Shown in pieces: positions 15,080-18,669 of a stretch of 18,669 nucleotides of DNA (its first letter is position 1; every line of letters begins with the position of its first letter). Source of the stretch: Betaproteobacteria bacterium TMED156 (GTDB lineage: Bacteria; Pseudomonadota; Gammaproteobacteria; Burkholderiales; Burkholderiaceae_A); the NCBI GenBank assembly GCA_002171155.1, contig NHHF01000061.1, positions 1 through 18,669 of the forward strand. Direction: 5' to 3'. Position numbers and translations under genes: made by a program. The notes below the pieces were generated by a model. It was not told the origin of the DNA and ran no database searches. It worked only from the letters and a program-made list of their open reading frames with translations.

Positions 15080-16304
15080 ATAGTATTCCTACTCTACTTT
15101 TATCTTTTGAGGGTTTAGATTCTTTTTCTAGTAACCTTGAAGTCTCAACTTTCAATCCCCCTTTGTCTCTTTTGTGCATTAATTCACGAGAGTCACTATC
15201 AGTTCTAAATACAATAGGTTTTTCATAATTGGCCGGTTTTTGAGATGCAGACACTGCCTCCTCAATCAAGTAATGTTTTGGGCTTTTATCACAAACGGGA
15301 TCTGTTTCATAAGGATCACCAGTTAACATAAATGCTTGGCACCGACACCCTCCTAAATCGTTTTCTTTTTCAGGACAACTTCTGCAAGGTTCCTTCATCC
15401 AATCATCACCTCTAAATTTATTAAATCCTGGTGAGTCATACCAAATCCACTCTAAAGATTTTTCTCTAACAGAATCAAAATTTATTCCTGGCAACATTGA
15501 AGCTACATGACAAGGCAAAACTGTTCCATCAGCTTGAACAGTTACAAAAACATTTCCCCAACCATTCATACATTTCTTTGGTCTTGTACTATAGTAATCT
15601 GGCATTATGAAAAATAGTTTCATCTTATTCCCTAAACGATCACGAAACTTATGAGTAATTTTTTCAGCATTTTTTAATTGTTTTTGAGTAGGAAGAAGTT
15701 GATCTCTGTTCAACATTCCCCAAGAATAAAATTGTGTATTGGCAAGCTCAACAAACTCTGCTCCCATAGCCTCAGCCATGTTTAAAATTTGCTCAATGTG
15801 ATCAATATTTAAACGATGTAAAACACAATTAAGTACCATGGGGTAGTCATACTTCTTTATAAGAGCAGCAGCCTTATTTTTTAAGTCAAAAGTTTTAGTG
15901 CTTGACAAAAAATCATTCATTTTTTTTGTGCTATCTTGGAAAGACAGTTGAATATGATCAAGGCCAGCCGTTTTGAGATCACTGATCCTTTTTTCAGTCA
16001 ATCCAATACCGGAGGTTAACAAATTGATGTAGTATCCAAGTTTTCGAGCTTCACCAACTATATCCTCAAGATCATTTCTTAATAGAGGTTCACCACCTGA
16101 TAAACCCAGTTGGGCAGCCCCCATTTTTCTTCCATCTCTTAAAACTTTAATCCATTCATCGGTGGTTAGTTCATTATGTTGTTTAGCGTAGTCAATAGGG
16201 TTATAACAAAATACGCAATTTAGTGGACATCTGTAAGTTATTTCAGCGAGTAGCCACAACGGGGGAGTAACGTTTTTTTGTTTGGTTTTTTCACTCGACT
16301 TCAC
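15078..16304 (-). CDS. pqqE: PqqE, radical SAM enzyme of PQQ synthesis
   Basis: Catalyses the carbon-carbon bond between the conserved Glu and Tyr of PqqA, which is held by PqqD. The radical-SAM cluster is Cys26, Cys30 and Cys33 in YRCPLNCVFC, with GGEP at 70-73. A SPASM-type C-terminal part supplies cysteines 245, 265, 307, 310, 320, 322 and 338 (CRSCPEKENDLGGCRC) for the auxiliary clusters. Total length is 408 residues, about 25-30 longer than many PqqE proteins; the extra is a charged tail after about residue 360, rich in Lys, Glu and Ser. Its start overlaps pqqD by 14 bp, indicating translational coupling. It is cytoplasmic. Confidence 0.97.
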   Translation of the reverse strand: MKSSEKTKQKNVTPPLWLLAEITYRCPLNCVFCYNPIDYAKQHNELTTDEWIKVLRDGRKMGAAQLGLSGGEPLLRNDLEDIVGEARKLGYYINLLTSGIGLTEKRISDLKTAGLDHIQLSFQDSTKKMNDFLSSTKTFDLKNKAAALIKKYDYPMVLNCVLHRLNIDHIEQILNMAEAMGAEFVELANTQFYSWGMLNRDQLLPTQKQLKNAEKITHKFRDRLGNKMKLFFIMPDYYSTRPKKCMNGWGNVFVTVQADGTVLPCHVASMLPGINFDSVREKSLEWIWYDSPGFNKFRGDDWMKEPCRSCPEKENDLGGCRCQAFMLTGDPYETDPVCDKSPKHYLIEEAVSASQKPANYEKPIVFRTDSDSRELMHKRDKGGLKVETSRLLEKESKPSKDKSRVGIL

Positions 16305-16566
16305 TTTTGATCCATCCTTGGTTTAAAGCAATTTCAATAAAAGAGACTACATCATCACGTAATCCTTCAGTTTTAAAGTGTGATTCAATGTCGCCTATGA
16401 TCTGGTTTAAATTTTTTTCTCCATCGATACGACTCATAATTTCTCCAGCACTATCATTAAGTTTCACCATACCCTCTGGATAAAGAAGAACATGAGCATT
16501 TTGTGCCGGTTCCCATTGCAACCTAAACAATTTTGAAATTTTAAATATAGTCTTATCTGAAATCAT
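16291..16566 (-). CDS. pqqD: PqqD, PqqA peptide chaperone
   Basis: A 91-residue RiPP recognition protein that binds PqqA and presents it to PqqE. The start at 16566 gives MISDKTIFKISKLFRLQWEP and then AQNAHVLLYPEGMVKLNDSAGEI, the classic PqqD N-terminal pattern. The longer open frame to 16650 lies inside pqqC and is ignored. The start is 1 bp after the pqqC stop, and the 3' end overlaps pqqE by 14 bp. PqqC and PqqD are separate here, unlike the fused form in Methylobacterium. Confidence 0.95.
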   Translation of the reverse strand: MISDKTIFKISKLFRLQWEPAQNAHVLLYPEGMVKLNDSAGEIMSRIDGEKNLNQIIGDIESHFKTEGLRDDVVSFIEIALNQGWIKSEVE

Positions 16567-16567
16567 T

Positions 16568-17350
16568 CTAATCTGTTTTCCTAGGACCAGTAACTTTAAT
16601 TTCGCATTGTTGTAGCATGATAGCATCTGCAAGGGCCCATAAAACGTCAAGTTTAAATTGTAAAATTTCTAATGCTCGATCCTGCAAAGTCTTGGACCTA
16701 CTAAAAAAACTTTTTGTAACCTCCAGACCATGCTGAACATCCCTTCTTGCTTGAGTCAGTCTGTATTTAAAATATTTCATTCCTTCAGGGTCGACCCAAG
16801 GATACTTTTCCGGCCAGGTATCTAATCTTTGTTGGTGGATGTGAGGAGCAAATAACTCAGTCAAACTTGATGCTATTGCTTCCTGCCAGCTTGTTTTTTT
16901 GGCGAAATTTACATAAGCATCAACTGCAAATCTAGCTGCAGGAGCGACTAACTCTAAACTAACTATTTGATCTCTACTCAAACCAACTGCTTGACCTAAA
17001 CCTATCCATGCCTCTATGCCACCTGGATCATCATCAAAACCATCGTGATCAAGAATTCTCTGAATCCATTCTCTTCTTATATCGGGGTCAGGGCAGTTTG
17101 ACAGGATTGCAGCATCTTTGATCGGAATGCTAATTTGATAATAAAACCTATTTGCGACCCACCCTTGCAATTGCTGTTTTGTTAATTTACCTTCAGCCAT
17201 CATTATGTGAAAAGGATGATAAATGTGATAACTGGTACCTTTTTCTTTTAATTTAGCTTCAAACTCAGCCATTGGCAAAGCTTTGGTATCGCTATGATGG
17301 TCTATTGAAATACTATCTTCAAGATCGAGCAAATTTCCGGTATTTTTCAT
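16568..17350 (-). CDS. pqqC: PqqC, pyrroloquinoline-quinone synthase
   Basis: Cofactor-free oxidase doing the last ring closure and eight-electron oxidation to PQQ. The 260-residue product is all-helical and haem-oxygenase-like. It contains [16 protein letters not shown], then [19 protein letters not shown] (conserved Arg/Tyr active-site residues), [21 protein letters not shown], and a C-terminal [21 protein letters not shown] lies 6 nt before the ATG, supporting this start. The first 25 residues, before the family core, are variable. It lies 23 bp after pqqB and 1 bp before pqqD. Confidence 0.97.
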   Translation of the reverse strand: MKNTGNLLDLEDSISIDHHSDTKALPMAEFEAKLKEKGTSYHIYHPFHIMMAEGKLTKQQLQGWVANRFYYQISIPIKDAAILSNCPDPDIRREWIQRILDHDGFDDDPGGIEAWIGLGQAVGLSRDQIVSLELVAPAARFAVDAYVNFAKKTSWQEAIASSLTELFAPHIHQQRLDTWPEKYPWVDPEGMKYFKYRLTQARRDVQHGLEVTKSFFSRSKTLQDRALEILQFKLDVLWALADAIMLQQCEIKVTGPRKTD

Positions 17351-17373
17351 TTTTTATCCTTTTGTATCATAAG

Positions 17374-18294
17374 CTAAACTTCTATTTCCATACCATCATA
17401 AGAAACCTCTATTTCATTGGAAACAAGTTCTGCTCTTTCAGGTGAATTTTCATTGAGTATTGGATTGGAATTATTAATGTGAATTAATATTTTTCTTGGG
17501 CCACTTATTCTTAATAGGTCTTCAATCATTCCTCCTGGACCTGATTGTGGGTTGTGGCCCATCTCTCTTGCCAATTTTTTTGATAAACCATTATCAATCA
17601 TTTCAGTATCAGTCCAAAAGGTTCCGTCAACTAGAAGTAAGTCTGATTCTTTCATAGGTTCTAACAAATGTTCTTCGATTGAACCAAGTCCGGGAGCGTA
17701 GAAAATCTTTTTTTTCGTGTAAGCATCAATTATTTGAACGCCAACATTGTCACCACTCCTAGGCTTACCCCTAAAGGGCGAGAAAGGTGGAGCTTCGCTT
17801 TTTAATGGCATAAATTTTAATTGTATATCTTTAACCTTTGAGACGTTGACGAAGCCTTTTTCATTTAAATCGATTTCAACCCAATCAACTTTACAGTAAA
17901 AATCTAGAACATTAAAAATTGGGTTTCCCGATGTGAGTTCCTCTTTAACTTCTTTAGTCGAATAGATAATGAGAGGACTAGACGATTCTCTCAACATGAA
18001 AAGTCCAGTTGTATGGTCAATCTGTGCATCCATAAGCACAATTGATTTTATTCCCGAATCACGAACATTGTTAGCTGGTTGTAATCTTAAACCAGCAGAC
18101 TTTAACTGCGTAAGAATATCGGGCGAAGCATTAAACAACAACCAATCTTCTTGATTGGAACTGACTGCTATGGAAGATTGTGTTCTGGCTTTAAAGCCTT
18201 CTTTACCTTCTCTAACACTCGAACAATTTTTACAATTGCAATTCCATTGAGGAAAGCCTCCCCCAGCAGCAGAGCCTAAAACTCTTATAAACAT
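17374..18294 (-). CDS. pqqB: PqqB, metallo-beta-lactamase-fold protein of PQQ synthesis
   Basis: A 306-residue protein of the PQQ pathway, thought to hydroxylate the Glu-Tyr-derived intermediate. It begins MFIRVLGSAAGGGFPQWNCN with the zinc-site cysteines 19, 21 and 24 (CNCKNC). The metallo-hydrolase fold shows in LLFNASPDI, VLMDAQIDHTTGLFMLRE, LLVDGTFW, EMGHNPQSGPGG and the C-terminal ILIHINNSNPIL. These are the conserved PqqB signatures, and the length is normal (about 300-310). AAGGA sits 7 nt before the ATG. A hairpin lies between it and pqqA. Confidence 0.97.
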   Translation of the reverse strand: MFIRVLGSAAGGGFPQWNCNCKNCSSVREGKEGFKARTQSSIAVSSNQEDWLLFNASPDILTQLKSAGLRLQPANNVRDSGIKSIVLMDAQIDHTTGLFMLRESSSPLIIYSTKEVKEELTSGNPIFNVLDFYCKVDWVEIDLNEKGFVNVSKVKDIQLKFMPLKSEAPPFSPFRGKPRSGDNVGVQIIDAYTKKKIFYAPGLGSIEEHLLEPMKESDLLLVDGTFWTDTEMIDNGLSKKLAREMGHNPQSGPGGMIEDLLRISGPRKILIHINNSNPILNENSPERAELVSNEIEVSYDGMEIEV

Positions 18295-18318
18295 TTTTTT
18301 CCTTTAACTTAAAATAAT

Positions 18319-18348
18319 TCGCCCGCACAATACTTCAAGCGCGGGCGA
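18319..18348 (-). terminator. Hairpin between pqqA and pqqB (attenuator or mRNA stabiliser)
   Basis: TCGCCCGC at 18319-18326 pairs with GCGGGCGA at 18341-18348: an 8-bp, very GC-rich stem for this AT-rich DNA, with a 14-nt loop. It starts 20 nt after the pqqA stop. The downstream side on the minus strand is AATTATTTTAAG, only moderately U-rich, so partial termination or 3'-end protection is likely. This would give more pqqA than pqqBCDE transcript. Confidence 0.7.
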
Positions 18349-18368
18349 TTATATTAAACCAATGTAAA

Positions 18369-18440
18369 TTACTTAGCAGCAACATACATTGTGATTTCGA
18401 AACCGAAACGAAGATCGGTAGCTGATGGCTTGGTCCACAT
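18369..18440 (-). CDS. pqqA: PqqA, precursor peptide of PQQ
   Basis: A 23-residue peptide found by direct reading of the minus strand. It begins MWTKPSATDLRFGFE and ends with the invariant core E-x-x-x-Y (EITMY) and VAAK. The Glu and Tyr become the PQQ skeleton after joining by PqqE. A strong ribosome site, AAGGAG, lies 7 nt before the ATG (18448-18453 region), the best in the window, in keeping with the high expression needed for a substrate peptide. It is first in the pqqABCDE-ABC operon. A possible longer start does not exist nearby. Confidence 0.96.
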   Translation of the reverse strand: MWTKPSATDLRFGFEITMYVAAK

Positions 18441-18471
18441 ATGAATTCTCCTTAGTTATGTTAATCGAAAC

Positions 18472-18481
18472 TACGTACGTA
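18472..18481. repeat. 10-bp palindrome in the pqqA leader
   Basis: TACGTACGTA, next to a second palindrome ACTAGT (18481-18486), lies 32 bp upstream of the pqqA ATG, in the probable 5' untranslated region. It may be an operator or simple alternating sequence. Evidence is only the symmetry. Confidence 0.3.
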
Positions 18482-18550
18482 CTAGTAAATTAAACCTAGT
18501 TGAAATATCATCGCAACATACCAAGATTTTCTAATCAATGTAGTCACTCG

Positions 18551-18582
18551 ATTATCATTAATGAAAATCATTAATAATGCAA
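18551..18582 (-). promoter_or_regulatory. Possible pqq operon promoter with operator in its spacer
   Basis: On the minus strand TTGCAT (18577-18582) and GATAAT (18551-18556) could be -35 and -10 elements with a 20-bp spacer. The spacer is filled by a 19-bp perfect inverted repeat, ATTAATGATTTTCATTAAT (8-3-8, at 18557-18575). Long spacers with a central dyad are typical of MerR-type activation. The repeat also agrees with the Fur box consensus at 13 of 19 positions by my alignment. It lies about 110 bp upstream of pqqA. Low base complexity calls for caution. Confidence 0.4.
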
Positions 18583-18669
18583 AAAATAATATATTTACTA
18601 GGGTTTACACTTAAAAATATTACTTAGTTTTATAACAAAATAAGAATGTGATTAAAAAAAATTATAAAA

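Noticed and set aside
1..18669. CRISPR arrays, insertion sequences, tRNA or rRNA genes
   Set aside because: No regularly spaced repeats, transposase-like ORFs or cloverleaf/rRNA sequences were seen on either strand.

Overview
The window is AT-rich, gene-dense DNA with few and short gaps. It carries a lanthanide-type PQQ methanol dehydrogenase (xoxF), an almost complete PQQ biosynthesis operon and the serine-cycle malyl-CoA module (mtkA-mtkB-mcl). Together these point to a small-genome, probably marine, methylotrophic proteobacterium. XoxF resembles, from memory, the XoxF4-type enzymes of low-GC methylotrophs. Separate pqqC and pqqD genes argue against Methylobacterium, where they are fused. 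A GreB-type factor mildly favours a gamma- or betaproteobacterium. The exact taxon cannot be fixed from the sequence.

Layout. 1-1164 (+): the end of a MotA/TolQ/ExbB-like (ZorA-like) gene, a ZorB-like OmpA/MotB gene, and a short third ORF coupled to it by an ATGA overlap; this is probably the edge or remnant of a Zorya-type anti-phage locus. 1252-1851 (+): DUF502 membrane protein, ending at a bidirectional terminator shared with xoxF (1907-3718, -). 3860-4420 (+): thioredoxin-family protein. 4426-4919 (-): greB with a one-base frameshift in an A7 run. 4920-5279: gap with only tiny ORFs and a palindrome. 5280-8337 (-): mtkA-mtkB-mcl operon. 8481-11253 (+): AstE/aspartoacylase-like hydrolase followed by a diverged TRAP transporter membrane pair. 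11405-13336 (+): btaA-btaB, betaine-lipid (DGTS) synthesis. 13338-18440 (-): pqqA-pqqB-pqqC-pqqD-pqqE followed by an ABC-2 ATPase and permease.

How it works together: periplasmic XoxF needs PQQ and a lanthanide to oxidise methanol. The pqq operon makes the cofactor, and the ABC pair at its end is of the kind linked to PQQ-dependent alcohol oxidation. MtkAB and Mcl turn malate into malyl-CoA and then glyoxylate plus acetyl-CoA, the regenerating half of the serine cycle. The TRAP/hydrolase cassette suggests uptake of an organic acid or acylated amino acid, and btaAB suggests phosphorus-sparing membrane lipids; both would suit an oligotrophic ocean cell.

The 23-residue pqqA gene at 18369-18440 was found by reading the minus strand directly. 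The most notable items are the greB frameshift, a 19-bp perfect inverted repeat upstream of pqqA that fills the space between possible -35 and -10 elements, the pqqA-pqqB hairpin, the partial Zorya-like locus, and the diverged TRAP cassette with no binding protein.
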